NCBI RefSeq assembly: GCF_003385115.1
Contig: NZ_QUNI01000009.1
Location: 123,960 to 187,959, forward strand
Direction: 5' to 3'
Source: Flavobacterium aquicola
GTDB lineage: Bacteria > Bacteroidota > Bacteroidia > Flavobacteriales > Flavobacteriaceae
DNA length: 64,000 bases
The notes under the pieces are model-generated. The model did no database searches, was not told the origin of the DNA, and saw only the letters and a list, made by a program, of their open reading frames with translations. Position 1 is the first letter of the stretch. The number at the start of each line of letters is the position of its first letter. Made by a program: the position numbers and the translations under genes. Of this stretch, positions 1 to 8,366 are shown piece after piece.

Positions 1-848
1 TTAATGCAGGCAGCTTAGAAAATAGTGGTTTTGAAGTTGAAGCAGCTTATCATTCTGATAAAAATAAAAAATTCAGCTATGACATTTCTGCTAATGTAAG
101 TACTTTAAAAAATAAAGTTTTATCATTAGGTGGTAATAATGAGCCAATTTATGGTGTAGGATCTAAAACTCAGGTTGGAGGACAAGTTGGAGAACATTTT
201 GGATATGTTTATGAGAAGATATTTCAAACTACTGAAGAAGTAAATAATCATGCTTTTCAAAGTGCCTCTACAGCACCTGGAGATATTAGTTTTAAAGACA
301 TAAACAATGATGGAGTAATCAATGCATCAGATAGAACTTATTTAGGAAGTTCTACACCAAAGGTAACATACGGATTTAACCTAACTGCAAAATATCAAAA
401 TTTTGATTTTACATTATTCGCATCTGGAGCTGCAGGCTACTACATAAATAGCTGGTTGTATAGATCGCTAATGTTAACTACAGACGCATTAAATTCACAT
501 GAAGATATTTTGGACAGATGGACACCAACCAATACTGACACAGATATACCAAGACTGATAACAAATGATCCAAATGGAAATGGAAGGGATTCTAACAGAC
601 CTGGATGGTTACAAAAAGGTGATTATTTAAGAATAAATACAGTTTCTCTAGGATATACTATTCCAGTAAAAATGTTTGGAGGAATAAAGGCTCCTCGAAT
701 CTATGCTACAGGACAAAACTTATATACTTTTCAAAAGTATAAAGGATTTAATCCAGATTTTAACTCCGGAGTATTTAATCCTGGATTTGATGGAGGATCT
801 TATCCTAGACCAAGAACATATATGTTAGGGATTCAATTATCATTTTAA
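1..848 (+). CDS. SusC/RagA-type TonB-linked outer membrane transporter, C-terminal part
   Basis: The reading frame is open from base 3 to the stop at 846-848 and gives about 281 residues. It is the end of the beta-barrel of a SusC-family protein, whose full length is usually near 1000 residues; the rest lies outside the window. Diagnostic C-terminal SusC features are visible: PGDISFKDINNDG followed by DRTYLG, a YGFNLTAKYQNFDFTLF strand, and the terminal aromatic strand ending LGIQLSF. SusC proteins import oligosaccharides across the outer membrane using TonB energy and pair with a SusD lipoprotein, which follows here after 16 bp. The neighbouring genes point to arabino-oligosaccharides as cargo (inference). 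Confidence 0.93.
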   Translation, partial: NAGSLENSGFEVEAAYHSDKNKKFSYDISANVSTLKNKVLSLGGNNEPIYGVGSKTQVGGQVGEHFGYVYEKIFQTTEEVNNHAFQSASTAPGDISFKDINNDGVINASDRTYLGSSTPKVTYGFNLTAKYQNFDFTLFASGAAGYYINSWLYRSLMLTTDALNSHEDILDRWTPTNTDTDIPRLITNDPNGNGRDSNRPGWLQKGDYLRINTVSLGYTIPVKMFGGIKAPRIYATGQNLYTFQKYKGFNPDFNSGVFNPGFDGGSYPRPRTYMLGIQLSF

Positions 849-864
849 TTTATTACTTAGTATC

Positions 865-2436
865 ATGAAAACAAACAAATTAATAATAATTATATTATCG
901 TTAAATCTTCTTCTTATTAGTTGTGATGACGAACTCAATTTATCAAATCCAAACAGCCAGACAGCAGGAAACTTTTGGCTAAATCAGGATCATGCTATCG
1001 AAGGAACAAATGCTATCTACAATAGTCTCTTGATTGATGGTTATTACATGAGGATGACCCCTGCCCTTTCAGATGGAAGGGGAGATGACTTTACAGCAGA
1101 TAGCCCATGGCCAGATTTAGGACAAGTAGCAAACTTTACCATTCTACCTACATCAGGTCCTGTTCAATGGATGTGGTCTGCTTATTACCAATGTGTGTTT
1201 AGATCTAATCAGGTATTAGGAAACGTACCTAATATCCAAATGGATCAGGCACTTAAAGATAGATGTCTCGGACAAGCATATTTTTTAAGAGGTCTTTCTT
1301 ATTTTAATCTAGTAACCAACTTTCAAAAAGTCCCATTGATATTAACTGTTCCTGCAACATCCAAAGACCGTTATCCAGCTACTGCATCGGAAGAGGCAAT
1401 TTGGAATCAAATTATATCTGACTTTCAAAATGCTCAAAAACTATTACCTGTTAGCTATGGTAATGTTACAGGACCAGATAAAGGACAATTAGGTAGAGCT
1501 ACAAAAGGTGCTGCAACTGGATTCTTAGGAAAAACATATTTATACAATAAACAATGGGAATTAGCCGGTATTGAGTTCAAAAAAATTATTGAAGGGGCTG
1601 AATTAAATATCTATAGCTTACAAAGCTCATTTAAAAATAACTTTAGTCCTTTATCTGATAATAATTCTGAATCGCTTTTTGAAGTCCAATTTGGGACTCC
1701 TGATCAATTAGGAGGGACTATCAAAAATTATGGAGGAGATCCAAATTCAGCATGGATGCAGGTTTCATCAGTTGGGCATACTTATGCACAAGATGGATAT
1801 GGATATTCAGATTTTTTACCCACTCGTTGGATTTATGATGAATTTAAAAAAGAACTTACTGTTGATGGAAAATTAGACCCTCGTTTATTAACTACAATTG
1901 CTTCTTATGAACCATCTGAAAATTCTACAACAGTATATGCCGGTGTGCCTTGGCCTCATTCAACTACGGCTATTTACCCTAGAAAATATACTCATGATGG
2001 ATTTGGATTAGCAACCGAAAGTCAAGGAAGTGTTGAACTTTCTGATATTAACTATCGTTTAATGAGGTATTCGGATGTATTATTAATGTATGCAGAAGCA
2101 TTAAATGAGCAAAATTTAACAGCTAATGCCTACAATTATATTCAACAAGTTAGAAATAGAGCAAAATTGCCTGATTTAAGTACTGTAAAACCAAACATGA
2201 CACAAGAACAAATGAGAGATCAAATAGCTCATGAGAGAGCACTTGAATTGTCAGTTGAAGGTATTAGAATTCATGATCTTGTAAGATGGGGCTGGTTTTA
2301 CAATGATACTAAACTAGCTGAACTAAAACAACGTGATGCAGATTTCAACTCATGGATTCCAGGAAAAGAATATTTACCTATTCCTCAAAGTGAACTTGAT
2401 GTCAATCCAAATTTGGAACGAAACTCAGCAAATTAG
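865..2436 (+). CDS. SusD/RagB-family glycan-binding surface lipoprotein
   Basis: This 523-residue lipoprotein has an SPII signal (LLLISC, Cys20) followed by acidic residues (DDE), typical of surface-exported Bacteroidota lipoproteins. SusD features are present: the early NPNSQTAGNFW segment, TPR-like helices around AYFLRGLSYFNLV, and a C-terminal RagB/SusD region with YRLMRYSDVLLMYAEALNE and ERALELSVEGIRIHDLVRWG. It sits 16 bp after SusC, the classic SusCD pair, and would act as the lid that captures glycan for the transporter. The ligand (arabinan or arabinogalactan-type side chains) is inferred only from the enzymes downstream. Confidence 0.96.
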   Translation: MKTNKLIIIILSLNLLLISCDDELNLSNPNSQTAGNFWLNQDHAIEGTNAIYNSLLIDGYYMRMTPALSDGRGDDFTADSPWPDLGQVANFTILPTSGPVQWMWSAYYQCVFRSNQVLGNVPNIQMDQALKDRCLGQAYFLRGLSYFNLVTNFQKVPLILTVPATSKDRYPATASEEAIWNQIISDFQNAQKLLPVSYGNVTGPDKGQLGRATKGAATGFLGKTYLYNKQWELAGIEFKKIIEGAELNIYSLQSSFKNNFSPLSDNNSESLFEVQFGTPDQLGGTIKNYGGDPNSAWMQVSSVGHTYAQDGYGYSDFLPTRWIYDEFKKELTVDGKLDPRLLTTIASYEPSENSTTVYAGVPWPHSTTAIYPRKYTHDGFGLATESQGSVELSDINYRLMRYSDVLLMYAEALNEQNLTANAYNYIQQVRNRAKLPDLSTVKPNMTQEQMRDQIAHERALELSVEGIRIHDLVRWGWFYNDTKLAELKQRDADFNSWIPGKEYLPIPQSELDVNPNLERNSAN

Positions 2437-2831
2437 GAATACTAAAGTTTTATGCGGCTGCAAGATAATATTCTGCAAAAAAGAAATGGAAACAAATAAA
2501 TTCTTAATAACTCAAAATCCAGGTTATTAGTATTTATTTAAATTAACAAAATTTTTTGAATTAGTAATTTTTAAAATCATGTGGTATTTCCTAAACGGTT
2601 TGCCACGTGATTTTATAACTTAAAATAAATCGCAGAAAACAAATTTTTATAAAAATCAAAGCCCTAAAAAAATAGTCTTGATTTTTTAAAATCTAAATAT
2701 TCTGGACTCGCTTATTACAGTTCAAAATAAATAACATTTACACAATTAAATAGCTACAAATTTGTTGCTTATTGTATTTTTAAAATCAACATTAGAAGGA
2801 ACATTTTCTCCATCTACTAAATAAAAACATC
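2437..2831. other. Intergenic region between susD and the enzyme block
   Basis: This 395-bp AT-rich gap holds no convincing gene. A stem-loop at 2573-2614 looks like the end of the SusCD transcript. A second, weaker hairpin pairs 2651-2659 with 2679-2687 and ends in a T-run. No perfect TAnnTTTG promoter box was found, although CAAATTTG near 2756-2764 comes close. An open frame at 2333-2530 overlaps the end of susD in another frame and is not coding. Confidence 0.6.
2573..2614. terminator. Stem-loop terminator after susD
   Basis: AAAATCATGTGGTA pairs with TGCCACGTGATTTT (two positions need G-U pairs). The A-run and T-run on either side make it usable in both directions. It lies 137 bp after the susD stop and separates SusCD from the enzyme genes. 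Confidence 0.5.
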
Positions 2832-4379
2832 ATGAAAAAGACAATCCAATTATTACTAGTTCTCGCTTTTTGCAGTCAGACAGGTTTTGCGCAAAAGGAA
2901 ACTACAATCCTTACTATTAAAAACACAGCAGAGGCTCCTACAATCAACAAAAACATCTATGGTCACTTTGCGGAACATTTAGGAAGGTGTATATACGGAG
3001 GCTTTTTTGTGGGTGATACTTCTAAAATTCCTAATACAAAAGGTGTTCGAAATGACATTATTGCTGCTTTAAAAGAGCTGCAGATTCCAAATTTAAGATG
3101 GCCTGGTGGCTGTTTTGCTGACACTTACCACTGGAAAGACGGAATCGGTCTGCAACAGGAAAGACCAACCATTGTAAATAAATGGTGGGGAGGAACTACA
3201 GAAGACAACAGTTTTGGAACACATGATTTTTTAAATATGTGTGAAGTTCTTGGAGCTGAACCGTATTTGTCTGGAAACGTAGGCAGTGGAACAGTGCAGG
3301 AGTTAGCTGACTGGGTGCAGTACACCAACTTCAGCGGAAAAAGCCCTATGAGTGACCTGCGAAAAAAAAATGGAAGAACAGAACCTTGGAAAGTTAAATT
3401 CTGGGGAATTGGAAATGAAGCTTGGGGATGCGGAGGAAACATGACAGCAGAATATTATGCTGGAGAATACCGCAAATTTGCAACTTTCATGTCAGATTGG
3501 GAAAACACAGGCGGTATTACCCGTATAGCATCTGGATCGAACAGCGAAGATTACAACTGGACCGAAGTATTGATGAAAAGCATTCCAAACAATATGCTGG
3601 GAGGACTTGGAGTTCACCATTACGCAGTAATAGATTGGAGCAAAAAAGGAGACGGAACAGATTTCTCTGAAGACGGCTATTTCCATACGATGAAATCAGC
3701 ACTAAAAATGGAAGAATTGGTTACCAAACATGCAGCGATAATGGATAAATACGATCCTGCAAAAAAAGTCGCCATGATTGTTGACGAATGGGGAGCTTGG
3801 TATGAAGTAGAAAAAGGAACAAATCCAGGATTTTTATATCAGCAGAACACAATGAGAGATGCCGTTCTAGCCGGAGCAACATTAAACATCTTCAACAACC
3901 ACGCCGACAGAGTCCGTATGGCAAATCTAGCACAATGTGTAAACGTGCTGCAGGCTGTAATTTTAACAGATAAAGCAAAAATGATTACAACTCCAACCTA
4001 TTCTGTAATGAAAATGTACAGAGTGCATCAGGATGCTAAATTATTACCGTTAAGTTTTCAGTCACCGTTATATACTTTTAACGGAGAAACTCTTCCTGCG
4101 ATATCTGCATCTGCATCAAAAGACAAAAATGGTGCAGTACATATCTCATTAGTAAATGTTGATGCAAAAAACAATAACAAAATAGAAATCGACATAAAAG
4201 ATCTTGGTGTTAAAAATTTCACTGGAACAATTATAACTTCAGCTAAACTACAAGATTACAACTCATTCGAAAATCCAAACAAAATTGTGCCAGCAGTTTT
4301 TAAAGGTTTCGAAAACAAAAAAGGAAAACTTGAAATTACTGTTCCTCCTTTCTCTGTTTTAGTTTTAGAAGGAAAATAA
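2832..4379 (+). CDS. GH51 alpha-L-arabinofuranosidase (short form)
   Basis: This 515-residue secreted enzyme has a cleavable signal peptide ending near GFAQ. The GH51 (beta/alpha)8 fold is recognisable from NIYGHFAEHLGRCIYGG at the N-terminus, LRWPGGCFADTYHW, the acid/base glutamate in GIGNEAWG (Glu196) and the nucleophile glutamate in VDEWGAWYEVE (Glu319). A beta-sandwich domain follows. GH51 enzymes of this form release terminal alpha-L-arabinofuranose from arabinan and arabinoxylan oligosaccharides. It begins a two-gene unit with the GH43 gene 11 bp downstream. Periplasmic location is inferred from the signal peptide. Confidence 0.95.
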   Translation: MKKTIQLLLVLAFCSQTGFAQKETTILTIKNTAEAPTINKNIYGHFAEHLGRCIYGGFFVGDTSKIPNTKGVRNDIIAALKELQIPNLRWPGGCFADTYHWKDGIGLQQERPTIVNKWWGGTTEDNSFGTHDFLNMCEVLGAEPYLSGNVGSGTVQELADWVQYTNFSGKSPMSDLRKKNGRTEPWKVKFWGIGNEAWGCGGNMTAEYYAGEYRKFATFMSDWENTGGITRIASGSNSEDYNWTEVLMKSIPNNMLGGLGVHHYAVIDWSKKGDGTDFSEDGYFHTMKSALKMEELVTKHAAIMDKYDPAKKVAMIVDEWGAWYEVEKGTNPGFLYQQNTMRDAVLAGATLNIFNNHADRVRMANLAQCVNVLQAVILTDKAKMITTPTYSVMKMYRVHQDAKLLPLSFQSPLYTFNGETLPAISASASKDKNGAVHISLVNVDAKNNNKIEIDIKDLGVKNFTGTIITSAKLQDYNSFENPNKIVPAVFKGFENKKGKLEITVPPFSVLVLEGK

Positions 4380-4390
4380 AAAACAATATC

Positions 4391-5980
4391 ATGAAAAAAA
4401 CAAATTCTATCATAAGAATAGTTCCTTATATAGCATTGGCGTTTATTATTGCAGTTTCGGCAGTAGGATGTTCTAAGGATGATGGCACTACAGCTGAGCC
4501 AACTCCTACATCTACTCCAACTTTCAAAGGACCAACCTATGCGGACAATTATTCCTCGATTTCATCTTGGGGGAATAATTCAAAATGGAATCTTGCCAAT
4601 GTACATGACCCATCAGTGGAAAAATGCGGTGATTATTATTACATGTACCAAACTGATGCTTCTTATGGAAATTCAACTGATGGTCACGGTCATTTCTTTT
4701 ACAGACGTTCCAAAGACCTTGTGAACTGGGAATTTATGGGATCTACAATGACAGCAGCACCAGCTTGGATAAAAGATTTTACCAACACCACAAGAGCTGA
4801 AATGACTCCTTCCCTACCTGCTATTACCCCAAATTATGGATATTGGGCACCTTGTGTTCGAAAAGTAGGCAGCAAATACCGAATGTATTATAGCATAGTG
4901 GTTTTTGATCCAGCAGGTGATACAGGCACTTGGGGAAACAGATCAGTTATTGGCTTAGCTGAAACCGATGATTTGGCGTCCAATGTTTGGACAGACAAAG
5001 GATTGGTAGTAAGCTCTATACCTGACGGATTAAAGAATTGGGCTTTCTCAGGTGATGTGGTTTGGGAAAATGCTTATTACAAATACAACGCCATTGACCC
5101 AAGTTTTATTGAGACTCCTGAAGGCGAGCAGTATTTAATATATGGTTCTTGGCATTCTGGAATTGTAGCAGTTAAATTAGATCCGACAACAGGAAAACCT
5201 TTCCAATTGAAAACGCTCAGCGATTATGGAACACGAATTGCTACCCGCAGTGTAACCAGCCGCTGGCAGGGTTCCGAAGGAGCTGAAATCATATACAATT
5301 CAGACACACAGTACTATTATCTTTTCTTGGCCTATGACGGACTGGATGTTCCGTATAATACCAGAGTATGCCGTTCCAAAAATATTATGGGGCCATATTA
5401 TGGAATCAATGGTGCCAATGTGACCAATGGTGCCGATTGCTGGCCAATGCTTACACATCCTTATGGTTTTAATGGTCATACAGGCTGGGTTGGAATTTCA
5501 CACTGTGCTGTTTTCCAAAATCCAGAAACAAAACAATGGTATTACTCTTCACAGGCACGTCTGCCAAAAGATGTACCTGGAATCGCAGTTTCTAATGCCA
5601 TAATGATGGGACATGTCCGCGAAATCCAATGGACAGAAGACGGCTGGCCTGTAATTGCACCTGAGCGTTATGCTGCGGTGCCTGCAACAACTATTACAGA
5701 AGCCTCTTTTATTGGATCTTGGGAACAGATTACAATGAATTACCAATATGCGGTTATTCAAAAATCGGTAACGATCTACTTGACAGCTGACAAAAAAGTG
5801 AGTGGAGGCGTAACAGGAACCTGGTCTTATGACAGTACCAAGAAAACACTAACCGTAAACGGCATACAATGTAAAGTAAACGATGCTTGGGACTGGGAAA
5901 AGGCTACACGTAATGTAACACTTACTTATTCTGGACTTACAGCAGCTGGTGTACCAGTATGGGGCAAAAAAATAAATTAA
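4391..5980 (+). CDS. GH43 endo-arabinanase-like lipoprotein
   Basis: This 529-residue lipoprotein (SPII, Cys27 in AVGC, then SKDDG) carries a five-bladed GH43 propeller. The expected acids are visible: the base Asp73 in VHDPS, the modulator Asp in AIDPSFIE, and the acid Glu296 in QGSEGAE, with GHTGWVGISH later. The last 90 or so residues (SFIGSWEQI to the end) form a lipocalin-like C-terminal domain found in Bacteroidota arabinan endo-1,5-alpha-L-arabinosidases. It probably cuts the arabinan backbone at the cell surface, producing pieces for SusCD. It is followed by a very strong terminator, so it closes the first enzyme transcription unit. Confidence 0.9.
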   Translation: MKKTNSIIRIVPYIALAFIIAVSAVGCSKDDGTTAEPTPTSTPTFKGPTYADNYSSISSWGNNSKWNLANVHDPSVEKCGDYYYMYQTDASYGNSTDGHGHFFYRRSKDLVNWEFMGSTMTAAPAWIKDFTNTTRAEMTPSLPAITPNYGYWAPCVRKVGSKYRMYYSIVVFDPAGDTGTWGNRSVIGLAETDDLASNVWTDKGLVVSSIPDGLKNWAFSGDVVWENAYYKYNAIDPSFIETPEGEQYLIYGSWHSGIVAVKLDPTTGKPFQLKTLSDYGTRIATRSVTSRWQGSEGAEIIYNSDTQYYYLFLAYDGLDVPYNTRVCRSKNIMGPYYGINGANVTNGADCWPMLTHPYGFNGHTGWVGISHCAVFQNPETKQWYYSSQARLPKDVPGIAVSNAIMMGHVREIQWTEDGWPVIAPERYAAVPATTITEASFIGSWEQITMNYQYAVIQKSVTIYLTADKKVSGGVTGTWSYDSTKKTLTVNGIQCKVNDAWDWEKATRNVTLTYSGLTAAGVPVWGKKIN

Positions 5981-5992
5981 ATTTTCATATTC

Positions 5993-6025
5993 AAAACCCT
6001 TTTTTAAGCTTTAAAAAAGGGTTTT
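5993..6025 (+). terminator. Strong intrinsic terminator inside the arabinan locus
   Basis: A perfect 15-bp stem (5993-6007 with 6011-6025, loop GCT) is built from AAAACCCTTTTTTAA and its complement, followed by GCTTTT. It separates the GH51-GH43 pair from the downstream enzyme block. Confidence 0.85.
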
Positions 6026-6064
6026 GCTTTTCAACTTACAACATCTTCATAAATCTTAATTATA

Positions 6065-7063
6065 ATGAAAACTATTTTTGTACCAATTCTTTCTCTTTTC
6101 CTGCTTGCATCAGTAAAAACAACAGCACAGAATAATGCTTCGGCTTCCGCCAATGCAGAAAAAAAAGCTAAAACAGCTGTTACCAATAACCCAATCATAA
6201 AAGACAAATACACCGGTGACCCTGCTGCCTTGGTTTACAAAGACAAAGTATATCTCTATGCTGGACATGATGAAGCGCCAAATGATTTTAATTTTTATAA
6301 AATGAACGAATGGCTGGTGTATTCCTCCTCAGATATGGTTCATTGGCAGGAGCATCCAGTTCCTTTGAAAGTAACTGATTTTGCATGGTCAAAAGGAGAT
6401 GCATGGGCTTCACAGGTTATCGAAAGAAATGGAAAATTTTATTGGTATGTAGCCACAGAACATGGAACTGTAAATGGCAAAGCAATTGGAGTTGCGGTAT
6501 CAGACAGTCCAACAGGTCCTTTTAAAGATGCTTTGGGAAAAGCATTAATCACAAACGATATGACGACTACTAAAACCAGCATCACTTGGGATGATATTGA
6601 TCCGTCAGTAATAATTGACGATGATGGACAGGCTTACCTTTTTTGGGGAAATACCGCTTGTTATTATGCTAAATTAAAAGCAAATATGACAGAACTGGAC
6701 GGACCAATCCAAACGATCGACCTGCCACATTTTACCGAAGCTCCTTGGATTCACAAACATAAAAACTGGTATTACTTATCGTATGCATATCAGTTTCCTG
6801 AAAAAATTGCCTACGCCATGAGTAAATCCATCAACGGTCCATGGGACTACAAAGGAATTTTGAATGAAATCGCTGGAAATTCAAACACCAATCACCAATC
6901 GATAATTGATTTCAAAGGAAAATCATATTTCATATATCATAATGGAAGCATCGAACCGAATGGAGGAAGTTTTAGAAGATCGGTTTGCATAGACCGTTTG
7001 TATTACAACAAAGACGGCTCGATAAAAAGAATAATCATGACTACCGAAGGGATAACTGAGTAA
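6065..7063 (+). CDS. GH43 arabinofuranosidase / exo-acting glycosidase
   Basis: This 332-residue secreted protein has a signal peptide ending near TTAQ and an Ala/Lys-rich linker. The GH43 propeller follows with its three acids in TGDPAAL (base), DDIDPSVI (modulator) and FTEAPWI (acid). The single-domain architecture resembles GH43 arabinofuranosidases or xylosidases of plant-polysaccharide loci; the subfamily cannot be fixed by eye. It likely trims arabinose from imported oligosaccharides in the periplasm. It comes 84 bp after the previous gene, beyond a strong terminator, so it needs its own promoter. Confidence 0.88.
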   Translation: MKTIFVPILSLFLLASVKTTAQNNASASANAEKKAKTAVTNNPIIKDKYTGDPAALVYKDKVYLYAGHDEAPNDFNFYKMNEWLVYSSSDMVHWQEHPVPLKVTDFAWSKGDAWASQVIERNGKFYWYVATEHGTVNGKAIGVAVSDSPTGPFKDALGKALITNDMTTTKTSITWDDIDPSVIIDDDGQAYLFWGNTACYYAKLKANMTELDGPIQTIDLPHFTEAPWIHKHKNWYYLSYAYQFPEKIAYAMSKSINGPWDYKGILNEIAGNSNTNHQSIIDFKGKSYFIYHNGSIEPNGGSFRRSVCIDRLYYNKDGSIKRIIMTTEGITE

Positions 7064-7148
7064 GCAGTTTTCAGACTGCAGATTTCAGTTTACAGCTTGG
7101 TCACAGTTTTTCAATAAAAACAGACAACCCTTATATGCCCTTAAATTT

Positions 7149-7280
7149 CTTATATGGTTCAAAAAAAGTATAAGTCACAGATTAAAATAAAAACTTAAAT
7201 GACTTATATGTTTCAAAAAAGTTATCAGTTCAAATTAAAATTAAATTTACTCATATGACTTATATGTTTCAAAAAAAAAT
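7149..7280. repeat. Imperfect tandem repeat (three copies, about 55 bp) ahead of a GH43 gene
   Basis: CTTATATG(T/G)TTCAAAAAA begins at 7149, 7203 and 7259, spacings of 54 and 56 bp. The A/T-rich stretches between the copies also align. The last copy contains the start codon of the following gene. The middle copy contains ATG ACT TAT ATG TTT CAA AAA in frame for about 20 codons before a stop at 7256-7258. Confidence 0.8.
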
Positions 7281-8241
7281 TAAACATGCCTTTTATAGTT
7301 TAATGATGCTGACAGTCTCAGTTTCATTTGCTCAAGACATAACCGTTCACGATCCGGTAATGATCAAGCAGAAAGACACTTACTATTTATACTGCACAGG
7401 AAAAGGAATCAGTGTTTTCAGTTCCAAAGATTTAAAAAACTGGAAAAATGAACCTCAGATTTTCGCCGAAAAACCTGTTTGGGTAGACAAAGTCGTTTCC
7501 GGATTTGACAATCACATTTGGGCACCGGACATTTCTTTTCACAACAATACCTACTATCTGTATTATTCAGTTTCGGCTTTCGCCAAAAATACTTCGGCGA
7601 TTGGAGTAACCACTAATACTACTTTAGACCCTAAAGATCCTGCTTACAAATGGGTCGATCAGGGAATTGTAATTCAGTCGGTTCCTAACAGAGATCTATG
7701 GAACGCCATCGATCCTAATTTGACTTTCGATGAAAATAATACTCCTTGGCTCGCTTTCGGTTCTTTTTGGGAAGGCTTGAAAATGGTGAAACTAAATCCC
7801 GATTTAAAATCAATTGCACAGCCACAGGAATGGCATACGATCGCTAAACGCAAAAGAACATTCGAACTGGCTGACAGCGACCCAGGTGACGGCGCACTCG
7901 AAGCTCCTTTTATTTTCAAAAAGAACGGTTATTATTATCAGTTCCTATCTTGGGATTTATGCTGCCGAGGCGACAAAAGCACTTATAAAGTAGTTGTAGG
8001 GAGATCCAAAACTATCACAGGCCCTTATCTTGATAAAGAAGGAAAATCATTAACCGAAGGAGGAGGAACTTTACTAATTCAAGGAGACAAAGACTGGTTT
8101 GGCGCAGGACACAACAGTACCTACACTTTTGATGGTAAGGATTATATCATTTACCATGCCTATGATGCCAAACAAAATGGCCGTCCAATATTGCAGATAA
8201 AACAGCTGCAGTGGGATAAAGATTTATGGCCAGCATTGTAA
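7255..8241 (+). CDS. GH43 arabinanase (endo/exo-1,5-alpha-L-arabinanase type)
   Basis: This 328-residue protein has a signal peptide (hydrophobic LMMLTVSVSFAQ) and a complete GH43 propeller that begins immediately with ITVHDPVM (catalytic base). WAPDIS, NAIDPNLTF (modulator Asp) and ALEAPFIF (acid Glu) follow, and a C-terminal GAGHNSTYTF segment typical of arabinanases. Length and motifs fit 1,5-alpha-L-arabinan hydrolases of the BtGH43 type. The start could be ATG 7255 or the in-frame ATG 7264; both lie in the last copy of a tandem repeat. It probably works with the other two GH43 enzymes on the linear arabinan backbone. Confidence 0.9.
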   Translation: MTYMFQKKIKHAFYSLMMLTVSVSFAQDITVHDPVMIKQKDTYYLYCTGKGISVFSSKDLKNWKNEPQIFAEKPVWVDKVVSGFDNHIWAPDISFHNNTYYLYYSVSAFAKNTSAIGVTTNTTLDPKDPAYKWVDQGIVIQSVPNRDLWNAIDPNLTFDENNTPWLAFGSFWEGLKMVKLNPDLKSIAQPQEWHTIAKRKRTFELADSDPGDGALEAPFIFKKNGYYYQFLSWDLCCRGDKSTYKVVVGRSKTITGPYLDKEGKSLTEGGGTLLIQGDKDWFGAGHNSTYTFDGKDYIIYHAYDAKQNGRPILQIKQLQWDKDLWPAL

Positions 8242-8259
8242 AAATTTAATTTATTTTAA

Positions 8260-8278
8260 AAATGTATTTTATACACTT
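8260..8278. promoter_or_regulatory. Palindromic operator candidate upstream of the GH127 gene
   Basis: AAATGTATTTTATACACTT is a near-perfect dyad and matches a site before araB (16949-16967) at 17 of 19 positions. The two sites share the 15-mer TTTTATACACTTATT exactly (8267-8281). An arabinose-responsive repressor site is the likely meaning (inference). Confidence 0.5.
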
Positions 8279-8366
8279 ATTTTATTTATCTTGCAGCTTC
8301 GAATAAAAAAATTGTGTTTTTACAACCAACAAAAATTCATTAGCCTATTACATTAAAAACCAAATA

